64,000 bases of DNA from the NCBI RefSeq assembly GCF_900114355.1, contig NZ_FOSS01000001.1, positions 1,414,368 through 1,478,367 of the forward strand, in the 5' to 3' direction. The position numbers and the translations under genes were made by a program. The notes under the pieces were generated by a model. That model did not search any database. It saw only the letters and a list, made by a program, of their open reading frames with translations, and was not told where the DNA came from. Below, one piece after another: positions 18,351-27,497 of this stretch; position 1 is the first letter of the stretch; every line of letters starts with the position of its first letter. The DNA comes from Lysobacter sp. cf310. Lineage in GTDB: Bacteria; Pseudomonadota; Gammaproteobacteria; Xanthomonadales; Xanthomonadaceae.

Positions 18351-19403
18351 TCAGCCGCGGCCCCAATACCCCAGCTCGCGGCGGATCTGCAGCGCGCGCA
18401 GGCGCGCCGAGAACGGCTTGGCGCTCAGGCGGCCGAGACGGCCCGCGAGCAGGTCCTCGGTGGCCGCGATCACGCGCTCGGACGAACGCCCGTCGCGGTA
18501 GGGATGGATCGCGTCGGCGTAGGCGTCCAACGAGGCCTGCAGCTCCGGCGTCGGCGTGAACGCGTGCTCCAGCATCGCCGGCAACTCGGCCGGTTCGTGG
18601 AAATCGATCATGTGCGCTTTCGGCGCGCGGTTGCGGAAGGTCACCACCGGCTTGCGCTGAACCACGAACTCCGAGACCACCGAGGTGGTATCGGCCACCA
18701 GCACATCGGCGGCGCGCTGGGCCGCGATCAACTGTTCGGTCTCGACGAAATCGGCGTTCGGGCCGGCCAGCTTGCGGTAGCGCTCGAACAAGGCCGGCGG
18801 GCACTTGGGGTGCAGGGTCAGCAGCCAGTAACGGTCGCCGCGCCGGACTTCCTGGGCGATCGCGTCGTACAGGTGCGGGGCCGCGCTCAGGCGCTCGGTG
18901 AAGGTGGAGGCGAACAGCACCACCGGGCGCCGGCCGGCGCGCCGGCGCAGGCGCGCGGCGCTGCCGTCGTCGTCGCGGAACAGCGGGTCGAGCTTGGGCC
19001 AGCCGGTTTCGACCACGGCGAAATGGCCGGCCTCGGCGGCCAGGGTACGGAACGGCGCGGTGGTCGCCGGGCCCTGGGTGCAGTACAGGTCGAACAGGCC
19101 GCGCACGCGGAAATGGCCGCGCGCGTCCTCGCGTTTTTCGACGTTGAAGCCGTGGAACAGCTGGACCTTGGCCCCGCTGACGAAGGGCGGCACCCAGTTA
19201 GCGGCGCTGAACACGGCGCGCGGTTTCAGCGCCACCGCCTCGTGCAGGCCGACGTTGCGCACCGGTGCGGCCAGGCTGGCGCCGGCCGCGCCGTCGACGA
19301 ACCAGGCGTGCACCGCATGCCCTTGCGCTTGCAGCGCATCGGCCAGCGGTTGCAGGATGGGCAGCGCATAACGCTCGCTCGCGAACAACAGGTAATCCGC
19401 CAT
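18351..19403 (-). CDS. CDP-glycerol glycerophosphotransferase-like (TagB/SpsB) protein
   Basis: A 350-residue GT-B-type protein of the Glyphos_transf family. Visible motifs are KVQLFHGFNVEKRED (about 88-102), VVLFASTFTERLSAAP, LLTLHPKCPP and VLVADTTSVVSEFVVQRKPVV (about 245-265), the acidic-TS-rich motif that binds the nucleotide in this family. The start was set at ATG 19403 (MADYLLFASERYALP); the longer frame overlaps the opposite gene. In Gram-positives these enzymes polymerise teichoic acids; in Xanthomonadaceae homologues lie near LPS genes, as here beside two GT2 enzymes. Only 25 bases separate it from the divergent GT2 start, so each promoter must lie inside the other gene. The donor and acceptor are unknown. 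Confidence 0.82.
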   Translation of the reverse strand: MADYLLFASERYALPILQPLADALQAQGHAVHAWFVDGAAGASLAAPVRNVGLHEAVALKPRAVFSAANWVPPFVSGAKVQLFHGFNVEKREDARGHFRVRGLFDLYCTQGPATTAPFRTLAAEAGHFAVVETGWPKLDPLFRDDDGSAARLRRRAGRRPVVLFASTFTERLSAAPHLYDAIAQEVRRGDRYWLLTLHPKCPPALFERYRKLAGPNADFVETEQLIAAQRAADVLVADTTSVVSEFVVQRKPVVTFRNRAPKAHMIDFHEPAELPAMLEHAFTPTPELQASLDAYADAIHPYRDGRSSERVIAATEDLLAGRLGRLSAKPFSARLRALQIRRELGYWGRG

Positions 19404-19428
19404 CAACGCATCCCGGACTGAATCGAAC

Positions 19429-20244
19429 GTGGCCGCCGCGGGCGCGCAAGCGCACGCGGCGCAGGCATCTTGCCAGCTTTCGGCCTGCATCATCGCGTTC
19501 AACGAGGCCGATCGCATCGGCGACTGCCTGGCCTCGCTGGCCTTCTGCGACGAGGTGGTGGTGGTGGACTCCTATTCCACCGACGCCACCGTCGAGATCG
19601 CACGCGCGGCCGGCGCGCGCGTGCTGCAGCGGCCGTTCGACGGGTTCCGCAGCCAGAAGCAGTTCGCGATCGAGCAGGCCGCGCACGACTGGGTGCTGTG
19701 CCTGGACGCCGACGAGCGCGTCGACGAGGCCCTGCGCGCGGCGATCCAGGCCGAGCAGGCCACCGGCTTCGCCGCCGCGGCCGGCTACCGCTTCGCGCGG
19801 CTGTCGGCGTATTTCGGCAAGTTCCTGCGCCACGGCAACGCCTACCCCGACCGTGTGCTGCGCCTGTTCGACCGCCGCCGCGGCGGCTGGCGCGGCCAGC
19901 GCGAGGTGCACGAGGCCGCCAGCGTCGACGGCGGCGTGCTGACCCTGCCCGGCGACCTGATCCACTACCCCTACCGCTCGCTGGAACAGCAGCTGAGCAA
20001 GACCCAGCGCTACGCGCGCATGATGGCCGAGCACGACTACGCGCGCGGCAAGCGCGCCACCCTGGCCAAGCTGGTGCTGGCGCCGGCCTGGCGCTTCTGG
20101 CGCGGCTACGTGCTGCGCCTGGGCTTCCTGGACGGTTGGCACGGCCTGGTCTATGCCTACGTGCGCGCCAACTACGTGCGCCAGAAAACCATCATGCTGT
20201 GGATGTTGCAGAACGGTCAGCCCGTCACCACTTCCGAGCCATGA
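19429..20244 (+). CDS. GT2 glycosyltransferase, WaaE/KdtX-like
   Basis: A 271-residue family 2 transferase, closest in motif to LPS core beta-1,4-glucosyltransferases (WaaE/KdtX). It has ACIIAFNEADRIGDCLASL at the start of the GT-A fold, VVDSYSTDAT, LDADERVD as the metal-binding D-x-D region, and the family-typical GWRGQREVHEAASVDG and HYPYRSLEQQLSKTQRYA. The C-terminal part (WRFWRGYVLRLGFLDGWHGL) is membrane-associated. It starts with GTG, the only start in frame before the conserved core. Its end overlaps the next gene (ATGA). Confidence 0.87.
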   Translation: MAAAGAQAHAAQASCQLSACIIAFNEADRIGDCLASLAFCDEVVVVDSYSTDATVEIARAAGARVLQRPFDGFRSQKQFAIEQAAHDWVLCLDADERVDEALRAAIQAEQATGFAAAAGYRFARLSAYFGKFLRHGNAYPDRVLRLFDRRRGGWRGQREVHEAASVDGGVLTLPGDLIHYPYRSLEQQLSKTQRYARMMAEHDYARGKRATLAKLVLAPAWRFWRGYVLRLGFLDGWHGLVYAYVRANYVRQKTIMLWMLQNGQPVTTSEP

Positions 20245-21092
20245 ACGCAGCCACCGCCCCGCGCGCGAGCGTGGTCATCACCACCTACAACTGGCCCGAA
20301 GCGCTGGGGCTGGCCTTGGGCGCGCTCGCGCGCCAGCGCCACCTGCCCTACGAGGTGGTGGTGGCCGACGACGGCTCGCGCGATGAAACCCGCGCGCTGA
20401 TCGCCGCGACCGCGCGCGACTACCCGGTGCCGCTGCGCCACAGCTGGCAGGAAGACCGCGGGTTCCGCGTCGCCCTGGCGCGCAACCGCGCGATCGCGGC
20501 CAGCTCCGGCGATTACTTGCTGTTGCTGGACGGCGACATGGTCGCGCACCCGCAATTCGTCGCCGATCATCTGCGCGCCGCGCAGCCGGGCAGCTTCGTG
20601 CAGGGCCAGCGCGTGCTCACCGACGAGGTCGGCCGCGACCGCCTGCTGTCGGGCGAGACCCGAGCATTGGGTTTCTTCGACCGCGGCCTGACCCGGCGCC
20701 GCCATACGCTGCGCATCCCGCCGCTGGCGGCGCTGTCGCTGCGCAGCACGCGCGGCCAGAGCACCGCCGCGATCAAGACCTGCAACCAGGGCTGGTGGCG
20801 CGAGGACCTGGTCGCGCTCAACGGCTTCGACGAGCGCTACGAAGGCTGGGGCCGCGAGGACAAGGACCTGGCCGTGCGCGCGTTTCACGCCGGCCTGGAG
20901 CGGCGCTCGCTGCGCTTCGCCGGCCTGGCCACGCATCTGTACCACCGCGAACGCCACGACGACGGCGACAGCCCCAACGACGCCTTGCTCGCCGAGGCCA
21001 AGGCCAGCGGGCGGGTGCGCGCGCTGGAGGGGCTGGATCGGCATTTGGCGGAGTTCGCGGCGGCGCCGTTGGCGGATTTGCGCAGCAGGTAG
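20241..21092 (+). CDS. GT2 glycosyltransferase with GalT-like C-terminal domain
   Basis: A 283-residue family 2 transferase: SVVITTYNWPEALGLAL, VVADDGSRDETR, and LLLLDGDMVAHP with the D-x-D motif at about 95-97. The C-terminal part has the galactosyltransferase-like NQGWWREDLVALNGFDERYE and GWGREDKDLAVRAFHAG, followed by HLYHRERHDD. This is the two-part arrangement seen in transferases that build LPS or capsule glycans. It is translationally coupled to the WaaE-like gene, so the pair probably works on the same glycan. The sugar is not predictable from this. Confidence 0.87.
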   Translation: MNAATAPRASVVITTYNWPEALGLALGALARQRHLPYEVVVADDGSRDETRALIAATARDYPVPLRHSWQEDRGFRVALARNRAIAASSGDYLLLLDGDMVAHPQFVADHLRAAQPGSFVQGQRVLTDEVGRDRLLSGETRALGFFDRGLTRRRHTLRIPPLAALSLRSTRGQSTAAIKTCNQGWWREDLVALNGFDERYEGWGREDKDLAVRAFHAGLERRSLRFAGLATHLYHRERHDDGDSPNDALLAEAKASGRVRALEGLDRHLAEFAAAPLADLRSR

Positions 21093-21236
21093 CGCGGCCG
21101 CGTTGCGCCCGCCGATTCAGGCGGCGGCGCGCGGCCATAGCCGCACCTACGCCAGCATTCGGTTTGACGCGGCGATGCGGTTCGCCTGCGGCTCACCGCA
21201 TCCTACGGCCCGCTCTCTGCGGGATACGGCCCGCTT

Positions 21237-21381
21237 CCTGTGGGAGCGGCGTAAGCCGCGATGCCGCCGAAGGCGGCGCATCGATCCAAAGAGCGTGCCT
21301 TCGCTGGGCGCCATTTCATGAGCCGGGCTCGGAGCCTGCGTCGCTGCCGCAGCGCATCGCGGCTTACGCCGCTCCCACAGG
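21237..21381. repeat. 145-bp element with 28-bp perfect inverted ends (copy 1)
   Basis: The left end 21237-21264 starts CCTGTGGGAGCGGCGTAAGC and the right end 21354-21381 is its exact reverse complement. The interior holds GCCGCCGAAGGCGGCGC next to the left end. It is a REP-pair/MITE-like mobile repeat without coding capacity. Confidence 0.85.
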
Positions 21382-21473
21382 GTCAGGAGCGGTTGTGGGA
21401 GGGCGGAAACCCGCGCCACTCATTCGCGATCCATAGCGCAGGCGAGGATCGGCGCGACGATGCAGCCAGCTCT

Positions 21474-21614
21474 CTGTGGGAGCGGCGTAAGCCGCGATGC
21501 CGCCGGAGGCGGCGCATTTCCCCGAGAGCGAGACCGTACCGGAACCGTTTCGCGAAACGGATTCGGGGCTAGCGTCGTTGCCGCAGCGCATCGCGGCTTA
21601 CGCCGCTCCCACAG
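21474..21614. repeat. 141-bp element with 27-bp perfect inverted ends (copy 2)
   Basis: Its ends at 21474-21500 and 21588-21614 are exact inverted repeats and equal those of copy 1. The interior has GCCGCCGGAGGCGGCGC and a perfect 8-base dyad CCGTTTCGCGAAACGG-like centre, while the rest differs from copy 1. Between the copies lies unrelated spacer. The whole 21093-21651 spacer holds no gene I can support. Confidence 0.85.
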
Positions 21615-21651
21615 GGGCAGGTGGTTGCGTGCGGGCACAGGGCCCCGCCTC

Positions 21652-23334
21652 TCATTCGCGTTGGATGACGCAGGCGTGGATGGCTGCGCCCGGCACCAAG
21701 GTCCAGCCGCGGCGGTTGGCGTTGCCCATGTGGGTGGTCTTGGTTTCGTCCACGCAGGCATCCAAGGCCACGTCCTGCACCAGCAGCCAGCGCGTGTCCG
21801 GACGCTGCGCCTGCCAGGCCAGGCCGCGGCGCATCTGCTTCTTGAAGTCGAGCTTGAAGCCGAAGGTGGTGGCCGGACGGTCGGCCATCAGCAGGTTCTG
21901 TTCGCGCCAGGCGACCAGCGCCAACTCGGCCTGCGGCCCGATCTTCTGGCCGACCTCGGTCATCAGGCCGCGCGCGGACGAGGAGTCGTTGAGCAGCGGC
22001 GCCATCAGCAGGCCGAAACCGACCCACAGGCCGGTCAGCAGCGACACCATCGCCGCCAGCGGACGCTTGGGACCGAACCACAACAAGCTGGCCAGGCCCC
22101 ACACGCCGACCGCCATCAGGCTGGCCGCCATCGCATGCGCGCCCTCGGCAATGCCGCGCTCGGCGACCAGCTTGCGTTCGAAACCGGGGTTGCCGAACCA
22201 CATCGCCGCGCCCAGGCCCAACAGACCCAACGCGAACAGCCAGCTGAACCCCGCGGCGATGCGGCGCGGCCACAGCTTGCGCACGATGCCCGGCAGCAGC
22301 GGCGCCAGCGCCAGGCACACCATCGGCAGCGCCGGCAGGATGTACATGTCGCGCTTGCCATTGGGCAGGGTGAAGAACACCAGCACCAACAGCCACCAGG
22401 CCAGCGGCAGCAGGTAACGCGGATCGCGCCGCCGCAGGCGGCGCCACCAGGCCGGCAGCGCCCAGGGCAGCGCCAGCATGGTCGGCAGCCACATGGTCAG
22501 CACGACTTCCAGGAAGTACCACGGCGGCTGGCCGTGGTCCCAGGACGCGCCGTAACGCTTGGCGGTCTGGCGCAGCAGGATGTCGTCCATGTAGGCGCGG
22601 TATTCGGGCGAACCGTTGCTGGTCGCGGCGATCACCATCGGCACCAGCCACACGCAGGCCGCGGCTACGAACGCCAGCGGGCCCAACCAGAACCGCCAGT
22701 TGCCTGCCTGCACGCGCACGCGCCAACAGCGCAGCGAGGCGATGCCGGCCGGCACCAGCATCAGCAGCGCGATCGCGCCCACGCCCTTGCTGATCGTGCC
22801 CAGCCCGGCGGCGGCCCAGGCCAGGGTCCACATCCGCCAGTCGCCGCCGCCGTCCTTGCGCCAGGACAACACGTGCCGCAGCAGGCCGTAATTGGCCAAG
22901 GTGATCCAGAACACCACCAGCGGATCGATCTGGGCCTTCTTGGACTGCCAGGTGAACTGGAACGCGAACAGCAGCGCCCAGCCCGCATACAGCCCGACCT
23001 TGCGCGTCCACAGGCGCCGGCCGAGATCGACCACGCACCACAGCGTGCCCAGCGCGGCCAGCAGCGAGGGCAGCAGGAAAGCCACCCGCCAATCGCGGAA
23101 CACGGTGTAGGCCGCGGCCTGCAACCACATGAACAAGGGCGGCTTGTCCGAGTACAACTCGACGCCGCGATGCGGGAACAGCCAGTCCCCGCTCTCGACC
23201 ATCTGCTTGGCCACCAGGGTGAACCGCGGCTCATCGGCCGGCCAGGGATCGCGCAGCCCGAGGCCGGCGCCCAGCACCAGCAAGGCGATGATCCAGAACA
23301 ACCAGGCGTCGCGGGAACGGGTCGAATTCGGCAT
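21652..23334 (-). CDS. GT39 (ArnT/PMT-like) membrane glycosyltransferase
   Basis: A 560-residue polytopic protein of the dolichyl-phosphomannose mannosyltransferase clan, of which ArnT (lipid A aminoarabinose transferase) is the model. After a first membrane helix (10-27) comes the periplasmic catalytic motif RDPWPADEPRF (28-38, with the D-E pair) and YSDKPPLFMWLQA (about 61-73), both hallmarks. At least ten further hydrophobic segments follow, and a soluble C-terminal domain of about 100 residues. It probably transfers a sugar from a polyprenyl phosphate to lipid A or another envelope acceptor. No arn operon genes adjoin, so the donor is open. Confidence 0.88.
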   Translation of the reverse strand: MPNSTRSRDAWLFWIIALLVLGAGLGLRDPWPADEPRFTLVAKQMVESGDWLFPHRGVELYSDKPPLFMWLQAAAYTVFRDWRVAFLLPSLLAALGTLWCVVDLGRRLWTRKVGLYAGWALLFAFQFTWQSKKAQIDPLVVFWITLANYGLLRHVLSWRKDGGGDWRMWTLAWAAAGLGTISKGVGAIALLMLVPAGIASLRCWRVRVQAGNWRFWLGPLAFVAAACVWLVPMVIAATSNGSPEYRAYMDDILLRQTAKRYGASWDHGQPPWYFLEVVLTMWLPTMLALPWALPAWWRRLRRRDPRYLLPLAWWLLVLVFFTLPNGKRDMYILPALPMVCLALAPLLPGIVRKLWPRRIAAGFSWLFALGLLGLGAAMWFGNPGFERKLVAERGIAEGAHAMAASLMAVGVWGLASLLWFGPKRPLAAMVSLLTGLWVGFGLLMAPLLNDSSSARGLMTEVGQKIGPQAELALVAWREQNLLMADRPATTFGFKLDFKKQMRRGLAWQAQRPDTRWLLVQDVALDACVDETKTTHMGNANRRGWTLVPGAAIHACVIQRE

Positions 23335-23529
23335 GCGCGGGATGATAGCCGCGAAGCCGCGCGCGAATGTCGGAGAAACGTTCAGAGCCCGGCGGACTCG
23401 CCGGGCGGGCGCGGAACCCGCGCGCTGTCTCCCCTATTGCCAAAGCGCCCCAAGAACCCAGCCCCGCGATCGCGACCAGCACCCGACCGCTGCTCCTGCA
23501 CTCCCGTGGCCGTGCCTCTGCACCTGCAC

Positions 23530-23564
<35 letters not shown>

Positions 23565-23641
23565 CCGGCATTGAAGTCCAAAGGCACCGCACTCACCCGA
23601 CCAACCGTAGACCCGAAGGGCGGCGCGCAGGACGCGCGCCG

Positions 23642-23675
23642 TTTTTCGATAGGACAGGGATGTCCTATCGAAAAA
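23642..23675. repeat. Perfect inverted repeat, 15-base arms
   Basis: TTTTTCGATAGGACA, loop GGGA, TGTCCTATCGAAAAA. The A/T ends and strong stem resemble a bidirectional terminator, though no gene ends close by apart from possible read-through. It may alternatively be part of a dispersed element together with the next dyad. Confidence 0.75.
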
Positions 23676-23710
23676 TCCCGGCGCGCGCACCGAACTCGCA
23701 AGGGAGGGTT

Positions 23711-23768
23711 GGTCACGCTAGCCCTTCTCTTTGGTTACTTTCTCTTGGGCTAGCAAGAGAAAGTGACC
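23711..23768. repeat. Nested inverted repeat GGTCAC...GTGACC
   Basis: An inner perfect dyad ACTTTCTCTTG / CAAGAGAAAGT (23737-23747 and 23754-23764, loop GGCTAG) lies inside an outer GGTCAC / GTGACC pair. GCTAGCCC near the left end is mirrored by GGGCTAGC in the loop, so alternative pairings exist. Similar sequences are, to my knowledge, dispersed in Lysobacter-like genomes. Confidence 0.7.
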
Positions 23769-23844
23769 CGCATGCGCAGCAGGCGGAAGCCTTTGACCTT
23801 CGTCCAGAAGAGGCAACAGCAAAGCAACAGCAAATCCTCCCCAA

Positions 23845-23865
23845 CCCTCCTTTTTCAAAGGAGGG
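23845..23865. repeat. CCTCCTTTTTCAAAGGAGG-type element
   Basis: A perfect dyad CCCTCCTTT / AAAGGAGGG with loop TTC, preceded by AAATCCTCCCCAA. Variants with the same lead-in occur at 38762-38793 and, degenerate, at 23934-23953 and 38882-38912. The changes in the arms are compensatory (CCTCC/GGAGG versus CCCCC/GGGGG), which argues for selection on the hairpin. Confidence 0.75.
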
Positions 23866-24060
23866 AGCTAGGAGCAAGAGCTTGCTAGTGTTCATCCGTG
23901 CACGAACCTGCGGTCCGTAAGCCGCACGGCTTCACCTTTTTTCAAAGGAGGGAGCAGAAGCAAAAGCAAGTGACGCACATGCGCAGCAGGCGCAAGCGCT
24001 TGATCCAAAGCGGAAGTCCGATGCCAGCAGATCTCAACAAAACCCCAGCCGGCGCCGCAG

Positions 24061-24243
24061 CCGGAGTTCGCCATCGCGGCTTACGCCGCTCCCACAGAAG
24101 GCCGGTGCCGCCCGGAACGAGCAACGCGCCGGAGTTCGCGGTCGCGGCTTACGTCGCTCCCACAGAAGCCCGGTCCAATCCGGAACGAGCAACGCGGCCG
24201 GGATTCGCGGTCGCGGCTTGCGCCGCTCCTACAGAAAGCGCCC
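24061..24243. repeat. 68-bp tandem repeat of REP-like hairpins (three copies)
   Basis: CGCGGCTT-ACGCCGCTCC-type hairpins begin at 24075, 24143 and 24212, each followed by CACAGAA or TACAGAA and, in the first two, by CCGGAACGAGCAACGCG. They belong to the same GTAGGAGCGGCG family as the arrays at 10.2, 21.2 and 36.6 kb. They lie downstream of the rsmB stop. Confidence 0.85.
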
Positions 24244-24381
24244 GTGAGGGGAGATGGCGATATGCGACGCCGTTTGCCTATGGCGCTGCAGCCTACGGAA
24301 CGGGACCCACGCCCAGGCAAGAATAACCGCGCCGGATGGCTACAACTTCGAGACAGCGGTAGCGGACAGCGACACCCGTCG

Positions 24382-25683
24382 CTACCGCGCAGCCTTCCTC
24401 AACCGCGAATAGAAGAAACCGTCGTAGCCCAACTCCCCAGGCAGCCGTTGCCGACCGACTTCGCAATCGCGCCCGTAGCCCGCATCCAAGGCCTCGACCT
24501 GCGCATCGTCGGTCCGCGCCAGGAAAGCGCGCACCTGATCCTCGTTCTCCTGCTTGAGGATCGAACAGGTCGCGTACAACAACACCCCGCCCGGCGCGAC
24601 CGTCCGCCACAGCGCATCGAGCAAACGCGCCTGCACCGCCGTCACCGCCGCGATGTCGGTTTCGCGCCGGTGCATCAGCACATCGGGCTGGCGCCGCACG
24701 ATCCCGGTGGCCGAACACGGCGCGTCCAACAGCACCGCATCGAACGGCGTCCCGTCCCACCAGGCCGACAGCTCCGACGCGTCGGCCGCGACCAGACGCG
24801 CGTCCGTGCCCAAACGCAGACGCGCCAGACCGCTGCGCACCGTGTTCAAACGCGCCGCGTCCACGTCCAGCGCGGTGAGGCGCAGCGTGGGATCGCGCTC
24901 GAGCAGATGCGCGGCCTTGCCGCCAGGCGCGGCGCAGGCGTCGAGCACGCGTGCGCCGGCGGGCGGCGCGAGCGCGTCGGCGACCCGTTGCGCGGCGCCG
25001 TCCTGCACCGAGACCGCACCGTCGGCGAAACCCGGCAGCGACGCGATCGCGACCGCCTCGTCCAGACGCAGCGCATCGGCCAAGGCCTCGTCGACGCGGG
25101 CGATCAGGCCGGCTTCGCTCAGACGCGCGCGATAATCGTCGCGCCCGCCCTGCTGGCGGTTCACGCGCAGCCACAGCGGCGGCGCGCTGGTGCTGGCGTC
25201 GAGAATCGCGGCCTCGTCCTGCGGCCAGTCGCGACGCAGGCGCGCGCGCAGCCAGGCCGGCCAATGCGCATGCGCCTCCACCGTGGGCAGACCGTCGCGT
25301 TGCGCGCGCCGCAGCAGCGCGTTGACCAGGCCGGCCTGATGGCTGCGACCGATCGCGCGTGCGGCGTCGACCGTAGCCGCGACCGCGGCGTGCGCGGGCA
25401 GGGCCAGATCGAGCTGGGCGAAGCCGACGAACAGCAGCGCGCGCAGATCGCTGTCGCGCTTGCCCAGCGGGCGCGGCATCCAGGCCTTGAGCGCGGCCTC
25501 GTAGCGCGCCGGACGGCGCAGCACGGCGAAGCAGATCGCCTCGACCAGGGCGCGATCGCGCGGGTCCTTCAGCGCCGGCAGCGCGTTGGCGAGTTCGGGC
25601 TTGAGCGAGCGGCCGCGGTGCAGCACCGCATCGAGCACGCGCGCGGCGACCGCGCGGCTTTCGGCGCCGCTGGCGGCGTTCAC
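24382..25683 (-). CDS. rsmB: 16S rRNA m5C967 methyltransferase
   Basis: A 433-residue enzyme that methylates C967 of 16S rRNA. The N-terminal NusB-like helical RNA-binding domain covers about 8-135 ([40 protein letters not shown]). The Rossmann methyltransferase domain has motif [18 protein letters not shown], motif [19 protein letters not shown] with one catalytic Cys, and [18 protein letters not shown] with the second. It ends [15 protein letters not shown]. The start is GTG 25683, overlapping the fmt stop (GTGA), the classical fmt-rsmB coupling; the longer upstream frame is not genuine. Confidence 0.96.
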   Translation of the reverse strand: MNAASGAESRAVAARVLDAVLHRGRSLKPELANALPALKDPRDRALVEAICFAVLRRPARYEAALKAWMPRPLGKRDSDLRALLFVGFAQLDLALPAHAAVAATVDAARAIGRSHQAGLVNALLRRAQRDGLPTVEAHAHWPAWLRARLRRDWPQDEAAILDASTSAPPLWLRVNRQQGGRDDYRARLSEAGLIARVDEALADALRLDEAVAIASLPGFADGAVSVQDGAAQRVADALAPPAGARVLDACAAPGGKAAHLLERDPTLRLTALDVDAARLNTVRSGLARLRLGTDARLVAADASELSAWWDGTPFDAVLLDAPCSATGIVRRQPDVLMHRRETDIAAVTAVQARLLDALWRTVAPGGVLLYATCSILKQENEDQVRAFLARTDDAQVEALDAGYGRDCEVGRQRLPGELGYDGFFYSRLRKAAR

Positions 25684-26609
25684 GCGCCGACCGCCAGGTC
25701 GCGGCGGCCGTTGAGGTAGTCGGCCGCGGTGATGGCCTTGCCGCCGTCGCGTTGCAGCACGCGGATGCGCAGCGCGCCCTGGCCGCAGGCGACGTCGATG
25801 CCGTCGCGGCCGGCCTGCAGCACCGCGCCCGGGTCGGCGCCGTGGGCCAGATCCAACGCGACCGCGCCGTGCAGGCGCACCCGCTCGCCGGCCAACACGG
25901 CCTCGGCCATGGGCCAGGGATTGAAGGCGCGCACCTTGGCCGCCAACGCGGTCGCGGACTGGCTCCAGTCCAGGCGCGCCTCGGCCTTGTCGAGCTTGTG
26001 GGCGTAGGTCACGCCCTCCTCGGGCTGCACCCAGGGGCGCGGATACAGATCCGCGCGCAACAGGCCCAGACCGTCGCGGATCACCTGCGCGCCGAGTTCG
26101 GCCAGGCGGTCGTGCAGCTGGCCGCCGGTTTCCTGCTCGCCGATCTCGGTGGTCTGCGCCAACAGCACCGGGCCGGAATCCAGGCCCTTTTCCATCTGCA
26201 TCAGGCACACGCCGGTCTCGCGGTCGCCGGCCTCGATCGCGCGCTGGATCGGCGCGGCGCCGCGCCAGCGCGGCAGCAGCGAGGCGTGCACGTTCCAGCA
26301 GCCGTGGACCGGAATGTCGAGCACCGACTGCGGCAGGATCAGGCCGTAGGCGACCACGATCATCAGGTCGGGCTCGAGCGCGCGCAGCGCCTTGCGCGAG
26401 AGCGCGGCCTTGAAGTTCTCCGGCTGCAGCACCGGGATGCCGCGCAGCACCGCCTCGCGCTTGACCGGCGAGGGCGTGAGTTCGCGCCCGCGCCCGGCCG
26501 GGCGATCGGGTTGGGTGTACACGGCCACGACTTCGTTGTGCTGCGCGGCGGCGCGCAGGCAGGGCACGGCGAACTCGGGCGTGCCGGCGAAGACGATCCT
26601 CAAGGACAT
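25680..26609 (-). CDS. fmt: Methionyl-tRNA formyltransferase
   Basis: A 309-residue enzyme that formylates initiator Met-tRNA using 10-formyl-tetrahydrofolate. It shows [15 protein letters not shown] at the N-terminus, the folate-binding and catalytic block [23 protein letters not shown] with Asn-His, and the downstream [11 protein letters not shown]. The C-terminal OB-fold domain (about 205-309) includes [14 protein letters not shown] and FNPWPMAEA. The start ATG 26609 ([10 protein letters not shown]) has GGAG upstream; the longer frame is rejected. It overlaps rsmB by four bases. def lies upstream on the same strand after 214 bases. Confidence 0.97.
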   Translation of the reverse strand: MSLRIVFAGTPEFAVPCLRAAAQHNEVVAVYTQPDRPAGRGRELTPSPVKREAVLRGIPVLQPENFKAALSRKALRALEPDLMIVVAYGLILPQSVLDIPVHGCWNVHASLLPRWRGAAPIQRAIEAGDRETGVCLMQMEKGLDSGPVLLAQTTEIGEQETGGQLHDRLAELGAQVIRDGLGLLRADLYPRPWVQPEEGVTYAHKLDKAEARLDWSQSATALAAKVRAFNPWPMAEAVLAGERVRLHGAVALDLAHGADPGAVLQAGRDGIDVACGQGALRIRVLQRDGGKAITAADYLNGRRDLAVGA

Positions 26610-26727
26610 GCGCAAACTCCGGAAGCGGGATAGCGGACGCGTCCGTGCGACGGAGGTCCGGGGACTAGCATGCCGCTTGCGGCGGGCGCGGTGGGCGCCG
26701 CGCGCAGGGCGTGTGCGGGAATCGCGA

Positions 26728-26754
26728 CAGGCCGCCCCTGCGGCGGGCGGCCTG
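26728..26754. terminator. Hairpin between def and fmt
   Basis: CAGGCCGCCC / GGGCGGCCTG, a perfect 10-base stem with a 7-base loop. No T tract follows on either strand, so it may be an attenuator or an mRNA-processing hairpin separating def from fmt, not a full terminator. Confidence 0.4.
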
Positions 26755-26823
26755 AAACCTGTGCGGAAGCGCCGTAAGCAGGCTATCGGCGCGGCGCGCG
26801 ACACGATCGCCGCGCGTGCGGCC

Positions 26824-27345
26824 TCAGGCCGCGTCGCCGGCGAGCTTGCGCTGCTTGGCCAGCTTCTTGCGCACCATCTCGCGCTTCAGCGGCGAGAGGT
26901 AGTCGACGAACAGCTTGCCGTCGAGGTGGTCCATCTCGTGCTGGATGCAGACCGCGAGCAGGCCGTCGATCTGCAGCTCGAAGGGCTGGCCGTCGCGGCC
27001 GATCGCGCGCACCGTGATCTCGTTGGCGCGGGTCACGTCGGCGAAGATGCCGGGCACCGACAGGCAGCCTTCCTGGTACACCTGCTCGCCGGCCTTGGCC
27101 ACGATTTCGGGGTTGATGAAGACCAACGGCCGGTCGTGCTCCTCGGACACGTCTATCACCATGAAGCGCTGGTGCACGTCGACCTGGCTGGCCGCCAGAC
27201 CGATGCCCGGGGCCTCGTACATGGTCTCGAACATGTCGTCGAGCAGCGTCTGGAACGCCGGCTCGGTGACACGGGCGGGGTCGACGGGCACGGCTTTGGT
27301 GCGCAGCCGCGGGTCGGGAAATTCAAGGATCGGCAACAGAGACAT
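26824..27345 (-). CDS. def: Peptide deformylase
   Basis: A 173-residue metalloenzyme that removes the formyl group from new proteins. All three motifs are intact: GIGLAASQ (about 46-53), EGCLSVPG (about 90-97) and QHEMDHLDG with the HEXXH zinc/iron site (about 132-140). The start was set at ATG 27345 ([18 protein letters not shown]), the family's usual N-terminus; an upstream in-frame start would add an unconserved extension. It is divergent from the lysM gene. fmt, which makes the formyl group this enzyme removes, lies downstream. Confidence 0.97.
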   Translation of the reverse strand: MSLLPILEFPDPRLRTKAVPVDPARVTEPAFQTLLDDMFETMYEAPGIGLAASQVDVHQRFMVIDVSEEHDRPLVFINPEIVAKAGEQVYQEGCLSVPGIFADVTRANEITVRAIGRDGQPFELQIDGLLAVCIQHEMDHLDGKLFVDYLSPLKREMVRKKLAKQRKLAGDAA

Positions 27346-27423
27346 AGCGTCGAAAAAAATGGGGGCGTTGGTCACATACACAAGCAAGAAGGGGATTGTA
27401 ACCCCGTTTTGGGCCTCGAAAGC

Positions 27424-27454
27424 TTGCAAGCACGGGGTTCTTCTGGGCTATAGT
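27424..27454 (+). promoter_or_regulatory. Candidate sigma-70 promoter of the lysM gene
   Basis: TTGCAA (27424-27429) and TATAGT (27449-27454) are separated by 19 bases; reading the -10 as GCTATA or CTATAG gives 17 or 18. It lies about 45 bases before the lysM start, behind which the ribosome site AAGGGGAA is found. Confidence 0.4.
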
Positions 27455-27497
27455 TCCGAGGCCCGCAAAGGGCAAACCTGCAAGGGGAATCAGGTAG

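Noticed and set aside
24244-25719. 491-residue open frame on the plus strand
   Set aside because: Antisense to rsmB; no ribosome site or family motif.
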